From positions 5,560,001 through 5,624,000 of the forward strand of contig JBAIAC010000001.1 of assembly GCA_037349315.1 (NCBI GenBank): a stretch of 64,000 nucleotides of DNA. The letters are read 5' to 3'. Source of the DNA: Chelydra serpentina. Taxonomy: Eukaryota; Chordata; Testudines; Chelydridae. Position numbers and translations under genes: made by a program. The notes beneath the pieces are model-generated. The model was not told the origin of the DNA. It saw only the letters and a list, made by a program, of their open reading frames with translations, and searched no databases. This document shows positions 1-11,405 of the stretch, piece by piece. The stretch's first letter is position 1, and each line of letters opens with the position of its first letter.

Positions 1-1498
1 AGCACATCGTTCACAGTACTGTTTATGGATGTTTTCTGAACATTGCATTTTATAGTTGCATCAACTTCATTTTAATCTCACCTGACAGCAATTCTATCAC
101 ACTGGGTTCAGAGAATGCTGTGGATAATTCATTATTGAAGGCAGACATTGGTTACAAGCCACACACCTGTTGTCATATCATGCCATATATATCAAAGTAC
201 AGCCAGTTCCTTGTATAGACTGCTATCAAATGTTTCTCCCTGCTGAGAATGACACTGGCCACTTGATATTGGATGATTTTGTTATAATCCAATTTTTTGT
301 TTTACAAAAAAACATTGTGCTTCTCTTTAATTTGTCCTTTCTGACCCCCCAAAACTTGCAGCTCTGACACAATACTTGGCACTAAGCATAGACAGAGCAG
401 CTGTACCAGTTGCAGACTGAAAAGCTCCTAACAGAGAAAGCATGGTTGATGATTCATTTCTCCTTGCTTTTTAATATGGTATCTGAGAGATTCTCATTCA
501 TTCTTCATGAACCTAGCACCTGTCAAAGATCAGTTCAGTACAATGGTAACCTACAGAACCATTCCAGTTGCACATCTCTCAGCATTTCTATTAGAAGTCT
601 CTGTTTTCAGAGGATTCTACATATCAGCCACAAACCTCGCTCTGAGTTTAAATTTAAACACACAAGGGCCAGTTTCCAAAAGAGCGAATGGGAATTTAGC
701 TACTGATTTTCAATGATGTTAATAGGATTCATGTGTTACTATTCCTTTGCTCAATTTGCAACTCATCAGTGGCAATGGTCATATACATATGAGGTCCGTC
801 CACTAATCTTTACTGCATTTAAATCACTTTGAAAAGGTTTAATTTTAACTGTAGTGTTAGGAAGAGAGAATATTCTGGCCTTCATCTATGGAGATGTAAC
901 TGTTTCCATTTTTAAATGTATAGAGAGAAATGTTTTAAATGTATGTTCCTTAAATATATTGTGTAGCAGAAAAAAAGACAACTAGTTTAATTGATTTTTT
1001 TTTACCTAATTCAAATACACACTATATTCACTCTTCTGCAGGTTTCTTTGAGAGCAATATCAGTATGTGCTTCAAAGTTTATGGATTGCTCAATGTTCTC
1101 TAAAACTGAATTATACCATATATATCTTGTTTCACCAACAGAATTGCTTTTACCGTTTTCAATCAGGCTAAGAACTAAAAAGTATGTTGACACACAAATG
1201 TTTTCTCTGGAAACCCATTTTATGTGAATTACTTAAGGCCCAGTCTTACATATACTACGTTTGTAAAGGATTTATCACAATAACCTTTGTCCCGAGACCA
1301 TATGACCAAGAATATATTTAAATATAGCCTCATAATGTGGTGTGTCCTTGCAATAATATAAAAATGTGCATTCAGATGATAGCAGATTATGTCTAACAGA
1401 GCTGCTTTACTAGAAATATACATCACAATCCTGATGCTGTCCTAAAAGTTATGAAAACATCTTTATATCTCTTCCAGTTCTCAGTGAAATAAATATTT
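1..1498. other. AT-rich DNA without a recognisable gene
   Basis: I see only short chance reading frames with frequent stops and no splice-bounded coding signal, RNA gene or clear mobile element. This looks like intronic or intergenic background. Confidence 0.6.
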
Positions 1499-1788
1499 GC
1501 CCAACAGTTTGTTACAGTAAGTAATGCGTTCCTAGAGTGTGATAGAAACCCTGGGTACAATGTAATTTAGATCACTATTTAAATAACTATCCAATTCGGC
1601 TCCATGGTACTAAGGCCAGATTCCCAGCTGGTGTAAATCAACATAGATCTTTCAATCATCTGAAGATACACCATCTGAGGATGTGTTACTGGGCCAAATT
1701 GAATGGTTAGTTCAACAGCGGTATAAATGTGTCCAGGTTTTCTATCGCAGTTTAGGAAAGCGCTACTTACTGTAACAAACTATTGGGC
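1499..1788. mobile_element. MITE-like element with about 60-bp terminal inverted repeats
   Basis: The left end begins gcccaacagtttgttacag. The reverse complement of the right end begins gcccaatagtttgttacag, and similarity continues about 60 bp inward through a tttc/gttcctaga-like segment and a gatagaaa motif. The core is non-coding. A short non-autonomous DNA transposon is the simplest reading. No clear target duplication was found, so the superfamily is not assigned. Confidence 0.6.
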
Positions 1789-1799
1789 ATATATTCATG

Positions 1800-1905
1800 C
1801 TGGGGTTTTCAAAGGAGCCTAACAGGTGTTAGACACCAAAATCTCTCAGAAATTCAATGGGAGTTGAATGCTTAACTGCTTTAGGCCCATTTGAATATCT
1901 CAAAC
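1800..1905. repeat. Palindromic dispersed repeat, 'ttttcaaaggagccta' family
   Basis: A segment starting with a tttcaaaggagcctaac motif contains a central 'caatgggagttgaatgc' portion and a returning ttaggcccatttgaa-like end. Related copies occur at 7613-7728, 26108-26200, 54987-55090 and 56080-56175. It behaves like an old, degenerate palindromic MITE. Confidence 0.45.
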
Positions 1906-2133
1906 TTATTTCACCAAGTATTGGGATATTTTCTTAATTTTCATTTTAGTACGAGGTTTAAGAAGTCTGGGTGGAATTTTTCCAGAAAGTCAATGATGCT
2001 TATGCTCCTAAATCACTTAGATTGGTTTGACATTCCAACCCGATATTTCTCAAAGTACTTAGTGTATAATCTAATATAATTTACATATGCAGATAAATTG
2101 CTTACATACAGTGGCATAGGGCTATGTTTAGAT

Positions 2134-2426
2134 CAGGCATCGGTAACCTTCGGCATGCAGCTCACCAGGGTAAGCCCCCTGGCTGGCCGGGCCAGTTTGT
2201 TTACTTGCCACATCCGCCGGTTCGGCCGATCGCAGCTCCCACTGGCCGCGGTTCGCCGTCCCAGGCCAATGGGGGCTGCGGAAAGCGATGGCCAGTGCCG
2301 CTTCCCACATTGGCCAGGGACGGCAAACAGCGGTCAGTGGGAGCCGCGATCTGCCGAACCGGCGGATGCAAGTAAACAAACCGGCCTGGCCCTGGTGAGC
2401 CACGTGCCAAAGGTTGCCGATGCCTG
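2134..2426. mobile_element. Non-autonomous palindromic hAT element (293 bp) with 8-bp target duplication
   Basis: The ends are caggcatcggtaacctt and, reversed, caggcatcggcaaccttt. The two halves stay complementary almost to the centre: the cgccggttcggc and ggctcccactg motifs recur inverted. The 8-bp direct repeat gtttagat flanks both ends exactly (2126-2133 and 2427-2434), the target duplication length of hAT transposons. GC content is far above the flanks. Reading frames across it are a by-product of GC-rich sequence. The truncated element at 61431-61591 has related arms. Confidence 0.85.
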
Positions 2427-2610
2427 GTTTAGATCTATGTTGACATTAATGGACTACACTCATTTATTCCAGTTGAGAATCTAGCCAAGTCTGTATGAGT
2501 AAAGTGATTAAAGTTTTGCCCCACATGGACACTACTTTTCTCATGCAGTTATGGGGCTGTGGAATCCTTCTTGTGTAATTTCACAGGGTTTACTTGCATG
2601 AGCGGCAGGT

Positions 2611-2957
2611 TTATATAATTTTTGGTGGTGCCCAGAACAGAGTCATCCTGTCCATAGTATGGACTGGGGCAACCACCCCAGGCTCCGTGCTTTGGGGGGC
2701 CCCACCCTTCAGTGGGACGCGGGGTCCAGGGCAGCCTGGAGGGTTAGCAGAGGGCCTGGCGCTGGCAGCAGCGTGTGACCCGGCCCCAGCCCGCCCCATT
2801 CCACCTCTTTCCCCAAGTCACCGCCCCATCTCTTTCTGGCTTCCGCCCCCTCCCCCAAGTGACACCAGGAGCCCCCCAAAGCCTCAAACATTGGTGGAGC
2901 TGGGCCCTCTTTCCTAAATATTGGTGGAGCATGGGCACCATGGCCCCATATAACTCA
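2611..2957. mobile_element. GC-rich non-autonomous DNA element
   Basis: The left end gtttatataatttttggtgg is echoed by the reverse of the right end (gttatatggggccatggtgc), giving imperfect terminal inverted repeats around a GC-rich, non-coding core. The composition break from the AT-rich flanks is sharp on both sides. No target duplication was recognised. The open frames inside lack any recognisable domain. Confidence 0.5.
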
Positions 2958-3990
2958 CTGCCTATGTTTACTTGTTGTTTAGTACCTTGCATAATTTGAA
3001 TACACCAAAGACCGCAAAATACTTTACAAATATTAATTAACAATGTCTCCACCCTGTGAAACATGGAAGTCATACAAGAGTAGGAGAGAATGCAATTTAG
3101 CAGGCTGAACATGTGAAAGAGAAATACTGATATCATGTCCATCCATTTGCGTGAGAAATAAAGCCCAAATATTAGTAAGCACACTAAGTTAACAAGTTTC
3201 TACTTCTACTTTGTCAGTAAGTTTTGCATGGAATACAAGATGACTGAAAAGAAATAGATTCACCTTTTTGAAAAAACAGCAGAGGGGTTTTTTGATAGAT
3301 ATACCCAGGCTGCAGGATCCATCCTCATAATACCTTAAATGACAAGATACAACTTCTATCTGCTTCACATGAAAATTTTCATCCTTCCCTTGCTACTCTG
3401 GCTCAGTCACAGGTGCCCATGCAACAACCTGCACAGAACTGTGATGAGATAAATAAATAATATATATTAATTGTAAGTCAACCAGAGAGTGTTGTGCAAT
3501 TGTTCATAACAAATATTATAAAAACATTACAAAAATACTAAGTCTGATTTTCAGGAAGATGGAAGGAGCAGTGCCTGCTTTGCATGCACACTGCAAGAAG
3601 AATGTATGCATGCAAATCCCTTCTATGCATGTTCACCTGACTAGTTAAGCACCTGTTTAGTCACGTACATTTGCAAAATGGCTATTTGCATGCGCACACC
3701 CAAAGTATGTGTAAAAAGTACACATGTATTTGTGTGCAAATGCAAAACCATGCTGACTATTTTGCATCATTGTTATCATACCAATGCACAACAAACTGTT
3801 GGAAAACACAATATGAGCCAAATTTTGTCATTTCCACAGAGAACAGAGCTGGAGGGAGCAGAGCAGTAGCACCTACGCCTCAGTTTTAAATAGGTATATG
3901 CCATTCTCTGTGTGTCTTCCCTGCCTGAACAGAATGAACCAGGGGATATGAAAGGGACAAGGTCAACACAGTGATACTTACTGTTAAATG
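2958..3990. other. AT-rich DNA, nothing recognised
   Basis: Frequent stops in all frames. The stretch around 3541-3745 is rich in tgcatg and tgcaaat motifs and may be an old repeat, but no ends can be placed. Confidence 0.5.
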
Positions 3991-4150
3991 AGCAGTGTGT
4001 GCTCACCAAAGCAGCAGATGTAGATGCCAGCATTCATGTAGAGGGTCATAGCCAGAATTTAGCCCTGAATTATGTGTTTGGCATGAACAGCCAGTGCCTT
4101 TCAGTACTGCAGAACCACTATTTCATGTAAGTTTTGATGATGGATCTATA
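3991..4150 (-). repeat. Old dispersed repeat, inverted partner of 42050-42195
   Basis: The reverse complement of this stretch matches 42050-42195 over roughly 130 bp. Shared blocks include ggcactggctgttcat, agggctaaatt and ctacatgaatgctggc, separated by conserved spacing. Neither copy has an open frame or obvious terminal repeats. It could be an ancient SINE, a MITE fragment, or part of a larger duplication. Orientation is given relative to the later copy. Confidence 0.6.
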
Positions 4151-4329
4151 TAAAAGTAGTTACCTGCTGCTGTAGAGCATAACATTTCCACTATACTAAG
4201 TTGTAAATTGACTTTTTCAGGGCTAAGTAGCAGTAGTATTTAAGAATTAATAATTCATTATTAATTAACAGTTGTATTACTATAATATAATTAGGCTTGA
4301 GAATATTTCCTCACAAATACTTCACCTTT

Positions 4330-4620
4330 CTTTTTCCCTTTCTCAATTCCATTATGCTTACAGTAATTATCCCCCCTTTTACTACATTAAAAATTTCTTC
4401 TCCTTGCTTGGAGTACAAACTTTTCAACCTCTGAATGCCTCCCCATTGTTAATTATCTTTTGGTAACAAGACATCCAAAACTGAAGGCAATATCACAGCT
4501 CTGATCTCAGCACAGTTGTATAGAAAAGGATCAATACTTCTTTGCCTCATAATATGATATCTGTGTGTTTGCAGCCCCAAATTGCACTGGGCCTTCTGCT
4601 AATGACTCTCTAGCATGTGT
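4330..4620 (-). repeat. Possible degenerate LINE (CR1/L3-like) fragment
   Basis: The wording of this stretch (cataatatg, gcagccccaaattgcactgggcctt) resembles minus-strand CR1/L3 C-terminal coding sequence seen better at 21600-22100. It is heavily decayed with no usable frame, so this is only a tentative call. Confidence 0.3.
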
Positions 4621-4737
4621 CTCTCCTCCTCAAAAGGCCATGAAACCCCTCCACCCTAAGAACATGTTCTGACATACCCCCCACTGGCTCTGCTGTGCTG
4701 GTCAAGAAATAGGTATCATATTTCCTGCCCACTCCCC

Positions 4738-4777
4738 ATACTATTACATTACATACATACTATTACATTACATACAT
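4738..4777. repeat. Short tandem duplication
   Basis: A roughly 20-bp unit containing actattacattacatac is present twice in direct tandem, then continues into unrelated sequence. Confidence 0.8.
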
Positions 4778-4779
4778 AC

Positions 4780-5445
4780 TCCCCATATTATTCAGGGAGG
4801 AAGAGAAGTGGATATGTAGGGTCTGTTTACAGCTTTGTGTGCCTGGTGCCAAGGTCTAGGTAGCTTGTGCAGTGGTAGCTCACACACCCTTTTGCATTGG
4901 TGTATAAGATAAATCACAATCTAGCCCTACTATTTGAAAGTGTGGCACTCAACATCTAGCAAGATCAGGCCAGACAGCAGAGTTCTGATTTGATTTTATT
5001 TTTTACTATAGCTCCCCGCCTCCCTGCCCATCTCAGTATTTTTTATAACAGGTTCACAACAGACTGTGCAGATGTTCATGAGAAAGATACACTCCAGCCC
5101 ACAGCAGTAATGTCAAGGATGAGATTCCATCTCAGATTTTCCCACTGCTTGTTTGTACTCTATGTTGTACTAGATGGACTTCCTGTGTTGCCTCATCCTA
5201 TGAGTCGTAGATTGAGAGAACCTTTCATGTATCAGGAGATAATTTCAAAAACTGTTTTATAGTAAATGATTTTACTATTAGCCTTTTCTCCTGGACCAGC
5301 CCTGCTGGAATCATATGGTACCTGTAGATTTTATGTGCTTCTCTTGACTCCACCAAACTGCATCAGAATGATGAAGTTGAGCCTACAATGAATTTACATT
5401 TATTTTTCAAGCAAGCTCCTGATTGCTGTATTTAAGTAGAAGCAT
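4780..5445. other. Unannotated AT-rich stretch
   Basis: No domain, RNA gene or repeat boundary was recognised. The short frame in the middle has no recognisable features. Confidence 0.5.
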
Positions 5446-5560
5446 CCTCTGGTTAAGACAGCGGACTAGAACTCAGGAGACTTGGGTTCAATTCCAAGCT
5501 CTACCACTGACCTCCTCTATGACCATGGGAAAATCACTTAGGCACTGTTCTCCATTACAT
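5446..5560 (+). repeat. tRNA-derived SINE fragment, MIR-like
   Basis: An A-box-like tggttaagac is followed at tRNA-like spacing by a B box, gggttcaattcc. Next comes a core with ctctaccactgacc and atgaccatgggaaaatcactta, the order found in MIR/CORE-SINE elements. The 3' part is missing or decayed. The tail-like segment at 5836-5925 could belong to the same family. Confidence 0.6.
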
Positions 5561-5835
5561 TGAAGCTGCATTCCATTAATGTGAATAGTAGCAGACACAG
5601 GCAACTGGTTGTGGCTCCTTGGCTGCCCTGCACCTGTAGTAGTTAGAAGAGCAGAAGGGCATACTGTAACTTCCCTTATTAGCTTAAGCTTATGGATTTT
5701 ATACCAATGGAGGATCAGGTCTAATGGAGATTGGTGTCACCACACTCCTGACACCCCTAGAACTGCTTCTTCCTTACACCACGGGTCAGCAGGAAGCTGG
5801 GTGTGTTCCCTCTGACAGCTTTCCACCCATGGAGA

Positions 5836-5925
5836 CTCACATGGCTGTTGCAAAGATAAACCAGTTAATATTTGTAAGGTGCCTGGATATAATGGTGACA
5901 AATGCCATAAAAAGCCCATTCACAA
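5836..5925 (+). repeat. MIR/L2-like 3' tail fragment
   Basis: The run from gctgttgcaaagataaa through gttaatatttgtaaggtgcc to ggatat resembles the 3' end shared by MIR SINEs and L2 LINEs. It lies about 280 bp downstream of the SINE head at 5446-5560 in the same orientation. Confidence 0.4.
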
Positions 5926-6239
5926 ATAACAGGAATTAATGGTGTGGCCTCATTAAGGGAACAAGTGATTTGAGTACTATTATTACTACTATTACTGATT
6001 TATACATGTATTGACCTTAAGCGATTTACAAATTATAAAATCTAATTTTGAACTCCTGACTCAGGTAAGAACTCATGTGAAGTCAATGGAAATTTTGCTT
6101 GCAAAAGAGATTCAGGATTAACCTTAATCACTCCAGCCACCACTGAAATATAGCCCACTCTGAGGTGGAACATGGCAACCATTTTAACATACAATTTTTG
6201 CAACACATATGTGGCATGCTCAGAGTAGCAAACAAGATG

Positions 6240-6330
6240 GGTCTGATTCTGACATCACACTAGTATAAATCAGGAGCAACACCAATTATGTTAATGGAGT
6301 TACACCAACATAAAGCTGTTGTGAGATCTG
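6240..6330. repeat. Dispersed 'taaatcaggag...ggagttac' repeat
   Basis: Words such as tctgattctgac, ataaatcaggagcaac and aatggagttacacc match the pattern of a low-copy dispersed repeat also seen at 24595-24665 and, more weakly, at 52727-52800. No coding content. Confidence 0.4.
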
Positions 6331-6971
6331 AAACAGGCTTATAGTTTAAGATCTGAAAGTGGAATCTTGTTAAAACTGGGATTACTCTTACTCTCTAGCT
6401 CTCATTACAAAGAGAAGATCTAGTACTTGTTTCTATTGATGCATCTGTCCTGCTGCTATACCAAAAGCTGGAGACTTTTAGTGTGTGCATCTCATGATTT
6501 GCTTTTACCCTAATTATTCTTCGTTCATTCTCTCTCCATTCTTTCACTCTCTCGCCATTCTTTCACTTTTACACTGGCAATTGTCTGATCCTCCTATCCT
6601 GAAAATTTTCTTCCAGAGCCACTTTACTTCTTCCACAAGAGGAAAAAAAAAAAGATAATTTCTCTTCTAAGTGTAAAACAATGAGAAGGAATATAAAGAA
6701 CAGCACCAGCAAAACAGAGATTGTCAGCAACACCTTGAGCAATTTTTTGCATTACTTTTTCTCTAGGTTCCCTCCTCATCTTGTTATGAGCTCCCTTCAC
6801 TCCTATATTAAACTGTGTGAACAACACTACAAATCACATGGGTACTGATTCAACCTGTGAAAATACATTGTAACGTGAAGTTTACCTTTAGACCTTCACT
6901 CTCTTTGATTCTGCTGTGATACACGTGAAAACACCTTCAGCTCTTGGAACTAGAAGGTATAAAGAGACTGA

Positions 6972-7256
6972 GGCTAGGTCTACACTAACCCCCCCTGTCG
7001 AACTAAGATACGCAACTTCAGCTACGTTAATAACGTAGCTGAAGTCGAAGTCTCTTAGTTCGAACTTACCTGTGGTCCACACGCGGCGCGCAGGCTCCCC
7101 CGTCGACTCCGCCTGCTCCGTTCGCAGAGCAGGATTACCGGTGTCGACGGGGGAGCACTTCCTGGTTCGATTTATCGCGTCTAGACAAGACGCGATAAAT
7201 CGAACCCAGAACATCGATCCCGCGCCTCCGACCGGACGCGTAAGTATAGACGTACC
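6972..7256. mobile_element. Three-hairpin MITE, copy 1
   Basis: The ends (ggctaggtctacact and, reversed, ggtacgtctatactt) are imperfect inverted repeats. Closely related copies lie at 28493-28778 and 56890-57186. The body is CpG-rich and non-coding and contains three consecutive hairpins, described separately. The terminal word GGGCTRGTCTACACT resembles the end of the Harbinger at 14178, so mobilisation by a Harbinger-type transposase is plausible but unproven. Confidence 0.8.
7015..7203. repeat. Three consecutive perfect hairpins inside the MITE
   Basis: Hairpin 1 has 15-bp arms (acttcagctacgtta) around one base at 7015-7045. Hairpin 2 has 14-bp arms gctcccccgtcgac at 7094-7107 and 7143-7156. 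Hairpin 3 has 16-bp arms tcgatttatcgcgtct at 7167-7182 and 7188-7203 with a 5-base loop. The other two MITE copies keep the same layout with point mismatches in one arm. Confidence 0.9.
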
Positions 7257-7612
7257 CTGAGGAACAGAAGATGACTCCTAACCCTTTTTAAGCACATTTA
7301 ACTCTTTGCTATATAGTTTTGTGGCATCTTTGCTTTGCAATAGCCACATCCCCTTCCTCTGTCCCTTTCAAACGTAAAATGTTCATCCCTGTTACTGTGA
7401 ATAGTTATTTTTGCAATCTCTTTAGTCACTCAAATCCACACAAATTACCCTTCCTAAAATATACTTGTAAATATGTTCCATTCTGAAGTTAGATTGAATA
7501 TAGTTGCTAATGGCTACACAACATTGAGGGCTTTACATATACAAAGATAAATAATTGCTGACAAACCATAATATGTAGTTGTGGCATGACTCAGAGTCAA
7601 GAAGTACTGAAT

Positions 7613-7728
7613 CCCAAACTGGCTGGGATTTAAAAAAGAGCCTAAGGAATTAGGTGCCCAAACTCCATTGAAATTCAGTGGGAGGTAGGTGTTTAATTCT
7701 CTCAGGCACCATTGAAAACCACAGCCAT
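7613..7728. repeat. Palindromic dispersed repeat, 'ttttcaaaggagccta' family
   Basis: Contains gagcctaaggaattaggtgcc, a central attgaaattcagtggga and a returning tctcaggcaccattgaaaa, so the two halves are roughly inverted. Same family as 1800-1905. Confidence 0.5.
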
Positions 7729-8249
7729 TATGTATGACATTGATTTATCTGTAATCCCATGGATTACTCTGGGATGCAGGTTCCATTGTAATTTCTGTGT
7801 TTCTTGGTTTCCTAACTTTCTGAAACATGTTCTTTTATGTCTGAAATTTCTCCCATGTGGATACAAAGGCATGATTAAAGTTGACATTGGAACTTTAACT
7901 GAAACATTTTCTTTTCTTTTTGCGCATTTAGTAAAAGCCTATAGCAATCTCTTAACATTTTTAAAGGGAAATGGTTTCTCAGTATTACTCACTATCCTTC
8001 ATTTTTTTGCCTAGAAAACTAAAAACATTATGGTAATTGTTTCATGTTTTGAGTTGACACTCTTAACTGAACCATTTTCAGTACTAAGTCAAACCATTTC
8101 AAATCATGGAAAGTTTGCTGTTACCCAGACACTACCTTTCTTGCAGTGTTGTAACAATGGGTGTCTCACCTTGACTAACTGGTGACCTGAACCCCTATGT
8201 AAATGGCTACTGTATCTGCATTCTGCTGCAAAATCCTACCTCAGCACTT

Positions 8250-11200
8250 CAACGTGGTGCAGCGGTGACCCTGGCCATCTGACAGCTATGGTAGCGGGGC
8301 GTATGCCCTGGTAGGTTTTACCATGCTACAAAGGTGTCGGACTATCCAATCCAGGGAGGAGGGTTGCTCTCTCAGAGGAAATAGCGCTTTTCCTTCTCCT
8401 TAGAGGTTGAAGGCTAGCTAAGCTTGAGGAGGTACACATGCCTGCCCACCTAGCCAGTGGGATGGCTTGAAGTTAACAGCTAAAATGACACGAGTAAATG
8501 CACGTTCTACGGTCACGGAGCTGAAATTGAGCGACAAGAGGTTGCTAAAAATGTCAGGTGCTAGGCCAACATGGAAAAGGACAATCCTTGCTGTGTGTAC
8601 TTACAATTGTAGGTCACTGGCAAAGGAGGAAACTTTAAACCATCTGATGGAGGAGAAGAAAAGGATAAAATGAGATATTCTTGGTGTCTGCGAAACCCGA
8701 CGAAAGAAGGAGTTGGACGTCAACTGGAAGGATGGAAGTGCTGTGAGGCTCGGAAAGGGAGATGGCGCTAGAAATGTTGGAGGAGTTGGATTTATCGTGA
8801 ATAAAGATTGGTCTTCGAAAGTCATATCATGCCAGCTAACATCATCACGTATCGGTGTGCTGCATCTTCAGATGGAGTCAAAAGCTACCCTCAAGGTCAT
8901 CCAGGCCTACGCTCCCACAAGTGCAAGTGAGGACGAAGAAGTGGAAGAATTCTACCGAGAGCTTGAAAGAGCTCTCGCGCAAAAGTCCACTTACACTGTC
9001 ACGATAGGAGATTTCAACGCCAAGGTTGGGCGAGGAAAAGCTGGTGAAAAGTTCATAGGGAGATACGGCAGCGGCGAAAGGAATGAAAGAGGAGAGAGGC
9101 TGGTAGCGATGGCAGAAATGAAAGAACTGTACGTGGCAAACACCTGGTACAAAAAGAAGATCTCAAGAAGGTGGACATGGATCGCACCAAACACGAAGAG
9201 TAAGAATGAAATTGACTATATTTTAGTCAATAAAAGGCGCATCGTTCAAGACGTCTCTGTGGTGCAGCCATTCAACACCAGCAGTGACCATCTCCTGCTT
9301 AGAGCGAAGTTGATTTTCGACAAAGCGGTGGAAAAGAAGGCGTTACAGATGGCAAACAGGAAACAGCAGCCGAAGACATTCGATGAAGCAAAGCTGAAAA
9401 AAGCGATTTCTGGGTTTGACTGGAGCCAGATGGAAAAGTGTGATGAGGACAATAGTATCTTTGCTGACAAGTTGAGATTTTGCATAAAAGCAGCTGAAAT
9501 TAAAAAGCTGAAGAAGGCGAAGGGAAGAATATCGATTGAAACAAAAAGCTTGTTGGAGAAGGGGAGAAACATGAAAAGGAGCTTGGATAACAACCTCGAG
9601 TACTCCATTCTGTGCAAGCTTATACGGCGAAAACTGAAGGATGACTTCGAGAACTTCCGGAAAGAATAGCTCCTTAAAACAGCTGAATCACGCAAGAGCC
9701 TCAGGACATGCAAGCGGGAATTGACGCAGTATAGATTGAGCGTAACAGCATTGAAGAACAAGGATGGAGAGACAGTAATCGACAGAGCAGGGATGGAGGA
9801 GGACTGCAAGGACTTCTATACAGAACTGTTCAAATCAAGAATCAACGTCCCCCTCCCAACCCTCGAAGAGTCAGAAGAACGCGTCCCCCCAATAATCGTC
9901 AGCGAAGTCCGAAGCGCACTATACCAGATGAAGAAGGGAAAAGCTCCAGGCACAGATGGAATAACGTCAGAAATGATTTATGCAGGAGGCGAAAAACTTT
10001 GGAACTCTCGCTTTAAGATTCAGTCGATATCTTAAGAAGGAAAGGAAAAATACCATCAAGCTGGAAGGAGTCAAATACCATCTTGCTGCACAAGAAGGGT
10101 GATCAAGAAAATCTTAAGAACTACCGCCCTATATGCCTGCTCTCTCATATCTACAAGCTCTTCACAAAGGTGATAACGAATCGACTTTTGCAGAGTCTGG
10201 ATGAACAACAGCTGAGAGAGCAGGCAGGGTTTCGAAGAAATTTCAGTACAATCGACCATATATTTACCCTTAGCCAGCTCCTAGAAAGAGCGAGGGAATA
10301 CAAACTCCTGCTGTGCATTGCTTTTGTTGACTATGGAAAGGCCTTCGATAGTGTTGAGTTTAACGCAATATTAAAGGTGCTCGCAGAGCAGGGCATTAAC
10401 ACGCAGTACATTAGTTTGTTGAAGGAACCGAATACTGGATGTACAACAGACATTACTCTCCTTGAAACTCCCCTCCGCATCCCAATCGAGAAAGGCATAA
10501 AGCAAGGAGATACAATTTCACCGAAACTATTCACCGCCTGCCTCGAAATGGTTATGAACAAGATCAATTGGAGGAGTGGTGTCAACATAAATGGAGAGAG
10601 ATTATCTCATCTCAGATTTGCAGACGACATTGTACTAATTGCCGAAAGCACCAACCAACTGCAGAGCATGCTACGAAGACTTGACAAGAAAAGTAGTCAG
10701 GTCGGCCTGCAAATGAACCGCTGCAAAACGAAATATATGCGATCAGACGTCTTATGAAAAGCCCAAATAACGGTAACAGGAGAAGACATCGAAGAAGTGG
10801 AACAGTACATATATTTGGGCCAAGAAGTTAATATGTGCCAAGACCTGAACGGAGAACTCTCGCGAAGGATTCGGGCAGGATGGTGTGCATTTAATTCCAT
10901 CAAGGACGTCCTCAAAGGAAAAATTGACAAGACCACACGTAAAAATATTTTCAATTCAGCAGTGCTGCCAGCCATGCTCTATGGCAGTGAAACGTGGTCA
11001 ATGACAAAGAGAGAAGAGCAATGGCTGTTGGTAGCTAAAAGGGCAATGGAATGAGCTATGTTGGGAATCTCCCTTCTGGATCGTATACCAAATGAAATCA
11101 TCAGAGAATGCAGCGGTGTGAAAGATATTGTCGTGGAAAGCAGACATAACAAGATGCGATGGGCGGGCCACACAGCACGGCTCACGGATAACAGGTGGAC

Positions 11201-11405
11201 CGCAATCATTGCTGAGTGGTACCAGCGAGAACAGAAAAGACCCCCCGGTCGGCCTCCAAGAAGATGGGAAGATGACATCGTTAAACGTTTCGGACGAACA
11301 TGGAGAAGAAAGGCAAGAGTGCAAGAAGAATGGCAGACGTGTTCTGATCGGCGCAGTCTTAACGACAGCTGAAGTCCGATCGATCCAGGTTATACAGGTG
11401 ATTTG
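8250..11405 (+). mobile_element. RTE-clade LINE retrotransposon, nearly complete
   Basis: About 3.15 kb, close to the usual RTE length. A roughly 210-bp leader precedes one long damaged polyprotein frame (annotated separately). The 3' untranslated region is very short, and the end at about 11400 has the gtgat-type tail typical of RTE elements. No other element has landed in it and only a handful of lesions are visible, so it seems younger than the neighbouring Harbinger. The exact 5' boundary is estimated. I found no unambiguous target duplication. Confidence 0.85.
8467..11372 (+). pseudogene. RTE polyprotein: apurinic endonuclease plus reverse transcriptase, inactivated
   Basis: The product nicks target DNA and reverse-transcribes the element's RNA at the nick. 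Endonuclease motifs run in order: CTYNCRSLAKEE near 8600, GVCETRRKK, YAPTSASEDEEVEEFY, GDFNAKVG near 9010, and SDHLLLRA near 9290. Reverse transcriptase motifs follow: GKAPGTDGITSEM, NYRPICLLSHIYKLFTKV, FVDYGKAFDSVEF near 10330, KGIKQGDTISPKLF, and the catalytic FADDIVLIA near 10617. The C-terminal part keeps YLGQEVNM, RAGWCAFNSIK and HNKMRWAGHTARL. Breaks are in-frame stops at 8671, 9667, 10755 and 11052 and one frameshift between about 9990 and 10050. The residues read closest, from memory of family patterns, to nematode RTE-1-like elements rather than to CR1. Confident in RTE-like, less so in the subclade. Confidence 0.85.

Noticed and set aside
2124..2484. Four overlapping 70-130 codon frames on both strands
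   Set aside because: They lie inside a palindromic GC-rich hAT element, which gives frames on both strands by composition. No domain is visible.
5446..5560. A functional tRNA gene
   Set aside because: It has A and B box-like sequences, but no cloverleaf stems can be drawn and the 3' part continues as a SINE core.
9246..9809. 187-codon minus-strand frame
   Set aside because: Antisense shadow of the RTE polyprotein.
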